From assembly GCA_045647905.1 (NCBI GenBank), contig JAZRMZ010000147.1, positions 1-38,478 of the forward strand: 38,478 bases of DNA, given 5' to 3'. The notes beneath the pieces are model-generated. The model saw nothing but the letters and a program-made list of their open reading frames with translations, made no database searches and had not been told where the DNA came from. Positions within the stretch are counted from its first letter, which is position 1. Each line of letters starts with the position of its first letter. The position numbers and the translations under genes were made by a program. Shown here one piece after another: positions 30,744 to 37,890 of the stretch. The stretch is from SIG440 sp045647905 (lineage in GTDB: Bacteria; Bacillota; Clostridia; Monoglobales; Monoglobaceae).

Positions 30744-30899
30744 AATCGGAAAAATTATTAACTTGCGAGGGCAGAGTCAGGCTTATTCACCAATTTAGTT
30801 TAAGCTGATGAAAGCGAAGAAGCACTTCGTGATAAGTGAAATTCTGCTCCGCATTACACACTTTTCAAAAAGAAAAATTATTCGGAGGTGAATGAAAGT

Positions 30900-31265
30900 A
30901 TGGCACGTATTGCAGGTGTTGACTTACCAAATGAGAAGAGAGTTGAAATCGGACTTACCTATATTTTCGGTATAGGTCTTTCCACATCAAAGAAGATTCT
31001 GGCTGCAACAGGAATTAATCCTGACACAAGAGTTCGCGATCTTACAGAAGATGAAGTTTCAACGCTCAGAGCAGAGATCGACAACTATAATGTTGAAGGT
31101 GATCTCCGTCGTGATATTGCTCTTGATATCAAGCGTCTCATTGAAATCAACTGTTACAGAGGTCTTCGCCACAGGAAAAACCTTCCTGTCAGAGGACAGC
31201 GTTCAAAGACAAATGCAAGAACAAGAAAAGGCCCCAGAAAAACTATGGCCAACAAGAAGAAATAA
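30900..31265 (+). CDS. rpsM: 30S ribosomal protein S13
   Basis: A 121-residue S13 starting MARIAGVDLPNEKRVEIGLT, with YIFGIGLSTSKKIL and the C-terminal RGLRHRKNLPVRGQRSKTNA, RTRKGPRKTMANKKK. It contacts the P-site tRNA and bridges to the 50S. ATG 30900 is chosen because GGAGGTGA lies upstream and the next in-frame ATG 30888 overlaps that site. Confidence 0.98.
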   Translation: MARIAGVDLPNEKRVEIGLTYIFGIGLSTSKKILAATGINPDTRVRDLTEDEVSTLRAEIDNYNVEGDLRRDIALDIKRLIEINCYRGLRHRKNLPVRGQRSKTNARTRKGPRKTMANKKK

Positions 31266-31331
31266 TAAGTTTATCGAAAGTCTTTACGCTTGTGCGTGAA
31301 GCTCCCTTAAATTCAGGAGGTGAAAGTTACT

Positions 31332-31724
31332 ATGGCAAAGGCAGTCAAGAAGACCAGACGTCGTAGAGAAAAGAAAAATATTGAACGTGGTGCGGCTCAT
31401 ATCAAGTCAACCTTTAACAATACAATCGTTACCATCACTGACGTTGCAGGAAACGCAATTTCATGGGCATCAGCAGGTGGTTTGGGATTCAGAGGTTCAA
31501 AGAAGAGCACTCCTTTTGCTGCTCAGATGGCAGCAGAAACAGCTGCAAAGGCAGCTATGGAACACGGTCTCAAATTTGTTGAAGTATACGTAAAAGGCCC
31601 CGGAAGCGGCAGAGAAGCAGCTATTCGTGCGCTTCAGGTTGCAGGTCTTGAAGTTAATATGATTAAGGATGTTACACCCATTCCTCACAACGGTTGCAGA
31701 CCCCCCAAGAGAAGAAGAGTGTAA
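31332..31724 (+). CDS. rpsK: 30S ribosomal protein S11
   Basis: A 130-residue S11 (MAKAVKKTRRRREKKNIERG, AAHIKSTFNNTIVTITDVAG, VYVKGPGSGREAAIRALQVA, DVTPIPHNGCRPPKRRRV). It lies on the 30S platform near the E site. ATG 31332 fits family length; AGGAGGTG is upstream. rpsD follows after 19 bp. Confidence 0.98.
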   Translation: MAKAVKKTRRRREKKNIERGAAHIKSTFNNTIVTITDVAGNAISWASAGGLGFRGSKKSTPFAAQMAAETAAKAAMEHGLKFVEVYVKGPGSGREAAIRALQVAGLEVNMIKDVTPIPHNGCRPPKRRRV

Positions 31725-31743
31725 TTTCAGGAGGTGAAATAGA

Positions 31744-32370
31744 ATGGCAAGATATACAGAATCCGTTTGCAGAATCTGCAGACGTGAAGGTACAAAATTG
31801 TTCCTCAAAGGCGACAGATGTTTCACTGACAAGTGCGCTGTTGCAAGAAGAGCATATGCTCCCGGTCAGCATGGCCAGGGCAGAAGAAAGCTTTCTGAGT
31901 ATGGTACACAGCTCAGAGAAAAGCAGAAGGTTAGACGTGCTTATGGCATTTTGGAAGGTCAGTTCGCTCATTACTTTGAATTGGCTAACAAAATGACAGG
32001 TGTTACAGGTGAAAACTTGCTTTCATTGATTGAAAGACGTCTTGATAACGTTGTTTACAGACTCGGTCTGGCTGTTTCAAGACCCGAAGCAAGACAGCTT
32101 GTTTCTCACGCACACTTTTTGGTAAATGGCAAAAAGGTTAACATTCCTTCATACCTTGTTAAGGTTGGCGATGTTATCACTGTTTGCGAAACAAGCCGTT
32201 CAAGCGCAAAGTTTGATGCAGTTGTTGCATCAACAGAATCAAGAATTGTTCCCAAGTGGCTTGATATGAACAAGGACACTCTCGAAGGAAAAGTTGTTGC
32301 TTTTGCTGACAGAGAAGATATTGATCTCCCCATCGAAGAACACTTGATTGTTGAGTATTACAGCAAATAA
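31744..32370 (+). CDS. rpsD: 30S ribosomal protein S4, zinc-finger form
   Basis: A 208-residue S4. The N-terminus has a four-cysteine zinc motif (ESVCRICRREG, GDRCFTDKC) and the body an S4 RNA-binding domain (RLDNVVYRLGLAVSRPEARQ, LVSHAHFLVNGKKVNIPSY). S4 nucleates 30S assembly. Its place between rpsK and rpoA is typical of Clostridia and differs from Bacillus subtilis, where rpsD is elsewhere. AGGAGGTG precedes the ATG. Confidence 0.98.
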   Translation: MARYTESVCRICRREGTKLFLKGDRCFTDKCAVARRAYAPGQHGQGRRKLSEYGTQLREKQKVRRAYGILEGQFAHYFELANKMTGVTGENLLSLIERRLDNVVYRLGLAVSRPEARQLVSHAHFLVNGKKVNIPSYLVKVGDVITVCETSRSSAKFDAVVASTESRIVPKWLDMNKDTLEGKVVAFADREDIDLPIEEHLIVEYYSK

Positions 32371-32389
32371 TAAATTGCATCTGACGGCG

Positions 32390-32498
32390 TGCCGCATTTT
32401 GCGGCAGTATCAGAATATTTGCACAGCCCTGATGAACACGGCTTTTGTGCCTGTTCGGAAAGTGAAGCAAGGATGTTTCCTTGCGGGATACACATCCC
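32390..32498 (+). other. Three consecutive perfect hairpins between rpsD and rpoA
   Basis: TGCCGCA/TGCGGCA (32390-32406, loop TTT), GCAAGGA/TCCTTGC (32467-32484, loop TGTT) and GGGAT/ATCCC (32485-32498, loop ACAC). None is followed by a T-run. They occupy most of the 160-bp spacer upstream of the rpoA ribosome-binding site. Confidence 0.55.
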
Positions 32499-32530
32499 TG
32501 TGTTAAAGAAGTTGAGTAGGAGGGCTAAAT

Positions 32531-33481
32531 ATGATAGAAATTGAAAAACCAAGAGTTGAATGTGTTCATGTTTCGGACGACAATAGTTACGGCAAGTTTG
32601 TTGTTGAACCCCTTGAAAGAGGCTATGGCACAACTTTGGGTAACTCGCTCAGAAGAATTCTGCTTTCATCACTTCCGGGTGTTGCTGTGAATTCTGTCAA
32701 GATTGACGGTATTCTTCATGAATTTTCCACAGTTCCCGGTGTTACTGAGGATGTTACAGAAATTATCCTTAACATAAAGAAGCTGGCAATTAAACTTCAT
32801 TCAGATGGTCCCAAGACCATTTACATCAATCACGAGGGTGCAGGCGAAATTTGTGCCCGTGATATTAAGTGCGATTCTGATGTTGAAATCATCAACGGCG
32901 ATTTGCACATTGCAACATTGAATGAAGATGCAAAATTGTTCATGGAAATTGTTATCGACAGAGGTAGAGGTTACGTTTCTGCCGACAGAAACAAACAGCT
33001 TCTTCAGCCTGTTATCGGTGTGATTCCGGTTGACTCCATTTATACACCTGTTATGAAGGTGAATTATACTGTTGACAACACAAGAGTCGGACAGATAACA
33101 GACTTTGACAAGCTGATACTTGAGGTTTGGACTGATGGAACAATCAATCCCCCCGATGCAGTCAGCTTGGGCGCGAAGATACTCAATGAGCATTTGAATC
33201 TTTTCATAGATTTGTCTGAAAGCGCTAAGAATGCAGAAATCATGATTGAAAAGGAAGAAAGCAAGAAGGAAAAGGTTTTAGAGACAACAATCGAAGAATT
33301 GGATCTTTCGGTGCGTTCTTACAACTGTTTGAAGAGAGCCGGTATCAATACCGTTCAGGATTTGACAAACCGCAGCGAAAACGACATGATGAAGGTGAGA
33401 AACCTCGGTCGCAAGTCGCTTGAAGAGGTTATCGCAAAGCTTGACAGCATGGGACTTGCTCTTACAACAAACGAAGATTAA
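32531..33481 (+). CDS. rpoA: RNA polymerase alpha subunit
   Basis: A 316-residue alpha subunit. The N-terminal dimerisation/assembly domain (about 1-230) has FVVEPLERGYGTTLGNSLRR and LPGVAVNSVKIDGILHEFST. An acidic linker follows, and the C-terminal domain (about 250-316; LDLSVRSYNCLKRAGINTVQ, MMKVRNLGRKSLEEVIAKLD) contacts UP elements and activators. AGGAGGG is upstream. It lies 160 bp after rpsD and 54 bp before rplQ. Confidence 0.98.
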   Translation: MIEIEKPRVECVHVSDDNSYGKFVVEPLERGYGTTLGNSLRRILLSSLPGVAVNSVKIDGILHEFSTVPGVTEDVTEIILNIKKLAIKLHSDGPKTIYINHEGAGEICARDIKCDSDVEIINGDLHIATLNEDAKLFMEIVIDRGRGYVSADRNKQLLQPVIGVIPVDSIYTPVMKVNYTVDNTRVGQITDFDKLILEVWTDGTINPPDAVSLGAKILNEHLNLFIDLSESAKNAEIMIEKEESKKEKVLETTIEELDLSVRSYNCLKRAGINTVQDLTNRSENDMMKVRNLGRKSLEEVIAKLDSMGLALTTNED

Positions 33482-33535
33482 TTTCTCCGAGGGCTTTGCC
33501 TTTGGTTGAAGCATTTTATTGAAAGAGGTGATAGT

Positions 33536-33877
33536 ATGGCACACCAGAGAAAGTTGGGTAGACCCACTGATCAGAGAATTGCAATGTTAAGAAGCATGAC
33601 AACTTCTTTCCTCGAAGCAGGTAGAATTGAAACAACAACTACCAGAGCTAAGGAAGTTCAGAAGTTGGCTGAAAAAATGATTACTCTCGGCAAAAAGAAC
33701 ACACTTCATACAAGACGTCAGGCTCTTGAGTTCATCACAAAAGAGGATGTTGTTACAAAGTTGTTCGCTGAGATCGCACCCAAGTACGCTGAGCGTAACG
33801 GTGGTTATACAAGAATTATGAAGATTGGTCCCAGACGCGGTGACGCTGCTGAGATGGCAATTCTGGAGCTTGTGTAG
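33536..33877 (+). CDS. rplQ: 50S ribosomal protein L17
   Basis: A 113-residue L17 (MAHQRKLGRPTDQRIAMLRS, TSFLEAGRIETTTTRAKEVQ, GGYTRIMKIGPRRGDAAEMA). It lies near the tunnel exit of the 50S subunit. ATG 33536 is chosen because AAAGAGGTGATAGT lies just upstream. It is the last gene of the ribosomal block and is followed by a terminator. Confidence 0.98.
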   Translation: MAHQRKLGRPTDQRIAMLRSMTTSFLEAGRIETTTTRAKEVQKLAEKMITLGKKNTLHTRRQALEFITKEDVVTKLFAEIAPKYAERNGGYTRIMKIGPRRGDAAEMAILELV

Positions 33878-33895
33878 TTTTAACATTCACAAATT

Positions 33896-33930
33896 ATGGC
33901 GGTTCTGAAACAGGAACCGCCATTATTTTT
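33896..33930 (+). terminator. Rho-independent terminator of the ribosomal superoperon
   Basis: Stem ATGGCGGTTC (33896-33905) / GAACCGCCAT (33914-33923) followed by TATTTTT, 18 bp after the rplQ stop. Confidence 0.92.
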
Positions 33931-34152
33931 GCATACAAATACTTTGTATGCAAAAGTGAAATACGCCTGATGGCGTGTGATATATTCGCATTGCGAATGT
34001 GATATATCCTCGCTTTGTTCGGATTTGATATGTGCCGCAAACGGCACGTTGCGGTGGCTTTGCGTTGCAAAGCTTTGAGTTTTGATGTTTTTAGACCCTT
34101 CGACTACGCTCAGGGTGACGTGGAATGGGTCATCCTCAGGGAGCGAAGGGAT
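33931..34152. repeat. Train of short palindromes followed by repeat copy 5
   Basis: Successive perfect hairpins: GCATACAAA/TTTGTATGC (33931-33951), ACGCC/GGCGT (33963-33976), ATTCGCA/TGCGAAT (33984-33998), GTGCCG/CGGCAC (34032-34047) and GCTTTGC/GCAAAGC (34057-34073). TGATAT-type linkers occur between them (about 33978, 33999, 34027). Then comes a degenerate copy of the dispersed core: ACCCTTCGACTACGCTCAGG (from 34096) facing CATCCTCAGGGAGCGAAGGG (34131-34150). No coding sequence is evident in 33931-34199. Confidence 0.7.
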
Positions 34153-34199
34153 TTGAAGGCTTTTGTGCGGAGCGAAAGCTGAAAGGAGTTGAAAATAAA

Positions 34200-34853
34200 A
34201 TGATTAAACTTTGTATTTTTGATATGGACGGTACTTTGGTTAACACCCTTGATACCATTGCATATTTTGGAAACACAACCCTTGAAAATTTTGGGCTTGA
34301 ATCAATCCCAACAGAAAATTACAAAACTCTCGTGGGCAATGGCTCAAGGGTTCTCATTGAGAGAATGCTGGACTTTCATGGAGCAAAACCCGAAAATGTT
34401 GATGAAATTCACAAGTGGTATATGAATAAATATGACAATGATTTTATGTATCTGACACGGGCTTATGACGGAATTATTCCCATGCTGAAAAAACTGAAGG
34501 CAGAGGGAATCAAAAGGGCGATTATTTCAAACAAGGATGATGTAACTGCAAAAAAGGTTTCGGATGGGCTGTTTGAGGCAGGCTTGATTGATTTGTGTCT
34601 TGGTGCAAGACCCGGAAAGGCTCTGAAACCCGACCCGGAATCTGTTCTTGAAATTATTGAGGAGTTTGGGGTTGAAAAATCGGAATGTCTGTACATAGGT
34701 GATACGGCAACCGATATTCAGACCGCAAAAAACGCAGAGCTTTATTCAATCGGTGTTCTTTGGGGATTCCGTGATGAAGAGGAGCTGAAAAATGCAGGTG
34801 CGGATGTTATTGTTTCCGACCCAATGAAAATTGCGGAAATTGCTTGTGAATAA
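34200..34853 (+). CDS. HAD-superfamily phosphatase (phosphoglycolate phosphatase-like)
   Basis: A 217-residue HAD hydrolase of the Gph/PGP type. The nucleophile motif is IFDMDGTLVNTLDT (Asp8 and Asp10), motif II is RAIISNKDD, motif III includes Lys in LGARPGKALKPDPESVL, and motif IV is YIGDTATDIQTAKNA. An alpha-helical cap occupies about residues 18-85. It probably dephosphorylates a small sugar or glycolate phosphate; the substrate is unknown. ATG 34200 is taken because GAAAGGAGTTG lies upstream; the open frame from 34125 runs through repeat DNA. It is monocistronic with its own terminator. Confidence 0.9.
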   Translation: MIKLCIFDMDGTLVNTLDTIAYFGNTTLENFGLESIPTENYKTLVGNGSRVLIERMLDFHGAKPENVDEIHKWYMNKYDNDFMYLTRAYDGIIPMLKKLKAEGIKRAIISNKDDVTAKKVSDGLFEAGLIDLCLGARPGKALKPDPESVLEIIEEFGVEKSECLYIGDTATDIQTAKNAELYSIGVLWGFRDEEELKNAGADVIVSDPMKIAEIACE

Positions 34854-34863
34854 ATGAATTACG

Positions 34864-34907
34864 AAAAACTGTTGCAGACGGATTATTTGTTTGTAACAGT
34901 TTTTTTG
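34864..34907 (+). terminator. Terminator of the HAD gene
   Basis: AAAAACTGTT (34864-34873) pairs with AACAGTTTTT (34895-34904) followed by more T; the loop is long (21 nt). Confidence 0.7.
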
Positions 34908-34943
34908 TTGGAATTTGCAACAAATGTGGGGGTAAAACACTCA

Positions 34944-35022
34944 AAAGAGATCCTTCGCTATGCTCCTGATGACCCATTGTTGCTTGTTGGAGTCATTCTG
35001 AGCGATTAGCGAAGAATCTTTT
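34944..35022. repeat. Dispersed palindromic repeat copy 6
   Basis: Arms AAAGAGATCCTTCGC...GATGAC (34944-34972) and GTCATTCTGAGCG...GAATCTTTT (34992-35022) with a 19-bp spacer. The right arm is very close to the right arm of copy 1. It lies between the HAD gene and spmA. Confidence 0.75.
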
Positions 35023-35124
35023 AAACAGAACATTTTTGCGTTATAGGGTGTTTGGTGCGGAGTTGTAATTTTGCAGAGACAAGTGGAATATAGATTTATA
35101 TATAAAAAATCAAAGGGTGGTTTG

Positions 35125-35709
35125 GTGCTTAATTACATATGGAGTGGAATGATTCTTGTTTCAATTGTTGTGGGGTTGTTTTCGGGCAAGCTGGAGGCTG
35201 TTACGGCGGCGGCAATGGACGGCGCAGGTGCGGCGGTTGAGATGTGTGTGGGGCTTCTTGGTGTTATGTGTTTTTGGTCGGGGCTTGCGAAAATTGCCGA
35301 AAATTCGGGGTTGACAAAAATTTTTGCAAAACTGCTCAGACCTGTCACAAGGCTGCTGTTCCCAAAAATAAAAAAGGACTCACCTGCCATGAATGCAATT
35401 GTTTTGAATATGGTTGCAAATCTTCTGGGAATGGGCAATGCGGCAACTCCTTTGGGAATTGCCGCAATGAAGGAGCTGGACAGGGAAAACGGACACCGAA
35501 CAACAGCCAGCAACGAGATGTGTATGTTTGTGGTGATTAATACCGCCTCAATTCAATTGATTCCCTCAACGGTTATTGCCCTCAGACAGATGTTCGGTTC
35601 GCAGAATCCCTCCGAAATTATTTTCCCTGTATGGGTTTGCAGTATTTGTGCCGTTTGCATGGGTGTTTTTGCTGCAAAGATTCTTGAAAAAAGGAGGAAG
35701 CTGATGTGA
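35125..35709 (+). CDS. spmA: Spore maturation protein A
   Basis: A 194-residue membrane protein starting VLNYIWSGMILVSIVVGLFS, the usual SpmA opening. It has the Gate/nucleoside-recognition domain (MCVGLLGVMCFWSGLAKIAE, AMNAIVLNMVANLLGMGNAA, TPLGIAAMKELDRENG). SpmA and SpmB are needed for spore core dehydration in Bacillus and Clostridium perfringens. The GTG at 35125, with GGGTGG upstream, matches the family start; the open frame reaches back to 35071 without a ribosome-binding site. Its last bases overlap the spmB start. Confidence 0.93.
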   Translation: MLNYIWSGMILVSIVVGLFSGKLEAVTAAAMDGAGAAVEMCVGLLGVMCFWSGLAKIAENSGLTKIFAKLLRPVTRLLFPKIKKDSPAMNAIVLNMVANLLGMGNAATPLGIAAMKELDRENGHRTTASNEMCMFVVINTASIQLIPSTVIALRQMFGSQNPSEIIFPVWVCSICAVCMGVFAAKILEKRRKLM

Positions 35710-36227
35710 TTCGGGCGGTGTCGGTTTTTGCTGTTCCTCTTATGATTTGCGGGATTGTTTTTTTTGGCTTATTCAGACGCATTAATGTTTATGACAGCTT
35801 TGTTGAAGGTGCAAAGTCGGGTCTTGAAAGCACTTTTCGCATCGTTGCGCCTCTTGTGGGATTGATTGTTGGAATTTATATGCTCAGGGCTTCGGGGGCT
35901 TTGGATATGTTTGCCAATCTGATTTCACCCATAACGGACTTTTTCGATGTCCCTGCGGATGTTCTGCCCCTTGCCATGCTCAGACCTGTTTCGGGAAGCG
36001 GTTCAATTGCGATTGTGAATGATATTTTCAAAAACTGCGGGCCTGATTCCCTTGCCGGAAAGATTGCGTCGGTTATGATGGGGTCAACGGAAACGACCTT
36101 TTATACCATTGCGGTTTATTTTGGGGCTGTTGGCATAAAATCCGTCAGACATACGGCAAAAGCGGCGTTGACGGCGGACGTTGTTGGAATGATTATGAGC
36201 ATTGTTGCGGTTCGGCTTATGCTTTGA
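35706..36227 (+). CDS. spmB: Spore maturation protein B
   Basis: A 173-residue membrane protein partner of SpmA (FFGLFRRINVYDSFVEGAKS, VAPLVGLIVGIYMLRASGAL, AMLRPVSGSGSIAIVNDIFK, VMMGSTETTFYTIAVYFGAV). The start is GTG in GTGA, overlapping the spmA stop by 4 bases, with AAAGGAGGAAG upstream inside spmA. The two genes are translationally coupled, as in other spore formers. Confidence 0.94.
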   Translation: MIRAVSVFAVPLMICGIVFFGLFRRINVYDSFVEGAKSGLESTFRIVAPLVGLIVGIYMLRASGALDMFANLISPITDFFDVPADVLPLAMLRPVSGSGSIAIVNDIFKNCGPDSLAGKIASVMMGSTETTFYTIAVYFGAVGIKSVRHTAKAALTADVVGMIMSIVAVRLML

Positions 36228-36235
36228 AAAAGTTA

Positions 36236-36264
36236 TTGCATCTGTTGGTGATGTGTGGTAGAAT
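36236..36264 (+). promoter_or_regulatory. Promoter of the small ORF-phosphatidyltransferase-AAC(3) unit
   Basis: TTGCAT (36236-36241) and TAGAAT (36259-36264), 17-bp spacer, right after spmB. Confidence 0.6.
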
Positions 36265-36307
36265 AAAATTAACAAAGCTTAGTGAAGCAGAAAGGCAATG
36301 ATTATAT

Positions 36308-36475
36308 ATGAAAGCGGTACTATCTGATATGAGCCGGGGTAATGAGGCGTTTTTTTGCTGCAATAAGCAAAAAAGTGATGAAATACTGACTCAACATGAT
36401 ATTGATGATGTGTGGGAAAGGATAAAAAATTTTTCGGAGTATGTTAAGGTTGCTTTCACAGGTTGTAAAGAATAA
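36308..36475 (+). CDS. Small hypothetical protein
   Basis: A 55-residue frame: MKAVLSDMSRGNEAFFCCNK, then QKSDEILTQHDIDDVWERIK and NFSEYVKVAFTGCKE. I do not recognise it. It contains three cysteines (a CC pair and one near the end) and an acidic helix. GAAAGGC lies about 13 bases upstream, longer than ideal. It follows a promoter and precedes the phosphatidyltransferase gene by 9 bp, so it is probably cotranscribed if real. Confidence 0.45.
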   Translation: MKAVLSDMSRGNEAFFCCNKQKSDEILTQHDIDDVWERIKNFSEYVKVAFTGCKE

Positions 36476-36484
36476 AAAATAAAG

Positions 36485-37024
36485 ATGAAGAAGTATATTG
36501 CAAATATGATAACGGGCTACCGAATTTTGTGTAGTATTCTGATGATGCTTTTTTCTGTGTTTTCCATTTGGTTTTGTGTGCTTTATCTCCTCTGTGGAAT
36601 CAGTGATATGATTGACGGAGCTGTTGCAAGATGGACCAATACTGCAACTGAATTCGGGTCAGGCTTTGATACTGTTGCTGACCTTATATTTGTGGCGGTG
36701 TCTTTGGTTAAAATATTACCGATATTGCATATTCCAATATGGTTATGGATATGGATTACTGTAATTGCAATTATAAAAATTGGAAATATTATATGGGGAC
36801 TTGTTTGTCGGAGAAAGCTGACATACCTCCATACGAGTATGAACAGAATTACGGGGCTGTTATTGTTTATGATGCCTTTGACAATACATTTTGTTGAACT
36901 GAAATACAGTTCTGTGTTGGTATGCTTTGCGGCGACAGCTTCGGCGATTCAGGAAACAAAAGTAATAATTAAATTTTGGAGAACTTATTATGATAACAAA
37001 AGGCGAAATATTGAAGCAACTTGA
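36485..37024 (+). CDS. CDP-alcohol phosphatidyltransferase family protein
   Basis: A 179-residue integral membrane protein with the family signature D-x2-D-G-x2-A-R-x8-G-x3-D-x3-D, complete here as DMIDGAVARWTNTATEF followed by GSGFDTVAD. There are about five hydrophobic segments. Such enzymes join a CDP-activated lipid to an alcohol (for example glycerol-phosphate or serine) at the cytoplasmic membrane; the acceptor cannot be told. The ribosome-binding site is poor (AAAAATAAAGATGA). Its 3' end overlaps the next gene by 35 bp in another frame. Confidence 0.82.
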   Translation: MKKYIANMITGYRILCSILMMLFSVFSIWFCVLYLLCGISDMIDGAVARWTNTATEFGSGFDTVADLIFVAVSLVKILPILHIPIWLWIWITVIAIIKIGNIIWGLVCRRKLTYLHTSMNRITGLLLFMMPLTIHFVELKYSSVLVCFAATASAIQETKVIIKFWRTYYDNKRRNIEAT

Positions 37025-37772
37025 ACAATTCAGCGAGGCAAGGGGAAAGATTGTTACCGTGCACACATCCCTCAAAGCGGTGGGGGAAATTGACGGCGGC
37101 GGCGAAAGGCTTCTTGAGGCAATGATTGAATATTTTACCGTGGACGGCGGACTTTTGTGTGTACCCACCCACACTTGGAACAGAGATGTTTATGATTTGA
37201 GAAAGGCAGAGAGTTGTATTGGAGTGTTGCCCCGTCTTGCGGCGGCACACCCCGATGCTTTGCGGACTCTTCATCCAACCCACTCAATGGCGGTGTTTGG
37301 GGACGCGGAAAAGGCACGGGAATTTGTGAAGAATGAAGAAATTGCAGACACTCCTGCAAATCCAGACGGGTGCTACGGAAAGCTTTATGAGGCTGACGGA
37401 TATGTGCTTTTGATCGGAGTGGGGCAGGACAGAAACACTTATCTTCATTGTGTTGAGGAAATGCTTGATACTCCTGACCGTCTTACGGATTACAAGGTGG
37501 AAAGAACAATAATACACAAGGACGGCACCGAGGAAAAGCGGTATTTATACTGGTTTGACGACAAACTTGCGGATGTGTCGGAAAAGTTCCCCAAGTTTGA
37601 AGCTCCTTTCAGATATTTTGGATGCATCAAGGACGGAAAAGTGGGCAACGCCCCTGTGCAGCTGTGCCGTGCAAGAAAAATGAAAGAGGTTATTGAGCTG
37701 ATTTACACCAACAACAAGGGTGGAGAGCTTTTGGCGGATTGCCTGCCCGTGGATGAAAAATTGTACAAGTGA
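36990..37772 (+). CDS. AAC(3)-family N-acetyltransferase
   Basis: A 260-residue protein of the aminoglycoside 3-N-acetyltransferase family. Matching regions are IVTVHTSLKAVGEIDGGGER, the GLLCVPTHTW loop, the signature RTLHPTHSMAVFGDAEKAR and YVLLIGVGQDRNTYLH. Many chromosomal relatives (YokD-like) have no proven resistance role, so substrate and resistance are open. TTGGAGAA, inside the end of the upstream gene, lies 9 bases before ATG 36990. A hairpin terminator follows. Confidence 0.88.
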   Translation: MITKGEILKQLEQFSEARGKIVTVHTSLKAVGEIDGGGERLLEAMIEYFTVDGGLLCVPTHTWNRDVYDLRKAESCIGVLPRLAAAHPDALRTLHPTHSMAVFGDAEKAREFVKNEEIADTPANPDGCYGKLYEADGYVLLIGVGQDRNTYLHCVEEMLDTPDRLTDYKVERTIIHKDGTEEKRYLYWFDDKLADVSEKFPKFEAPFRYFGCIKDGKVGNAPVQLCRARKMKEVIELIYTNNKGGELLADCLPVDEKLYK

Positions 37773-37788
37773 AGCTGAATTGCCTGCG

Positions 37789-37840
37789 ACAGCTAAATGT
37801 GCTTTCACACCCTTTCGGCGAATTTGATTTAGCTGTTTTA
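37789..37840 (+). terminator. Terminator-like hairpin after AAC(3) gene
   Basis: Perfect 10-bp stem ACAGCTAAAT (37789-37798) / ATTTAGCTGT (37827-37836) followed by TTTTATA; long inner loop with a small GTG/CAC stem. Confidence 0.6.
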
Positions 37841-37890
37841 TAAACCAAATTATATCGGATATTGTTGAAAAACAAAGGAGAAAAACGGTA

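Noticed and set aside
9793..34073. CRISPR array in the hairpin-train spacers
   Set aside because: There is no constant repeat with unique spacers of regular length; instead each palindrome differs and no cas genes are present.
36485..37024. Phosphatidyltransferase frame as a false ORF because it overlaps the next gene by 35 bp
   Set aside because: The complete CDP-alcohol phosphatidyltransferase signature and membrane pattern show it is a real gene.
36990..37772. Acquired aminoglycoside-resistance gene
   Set aside because: Base composition and codon use resemble the neighbours, there is no mobile element beside it, and the family has many chromosomal members with no resistance role.
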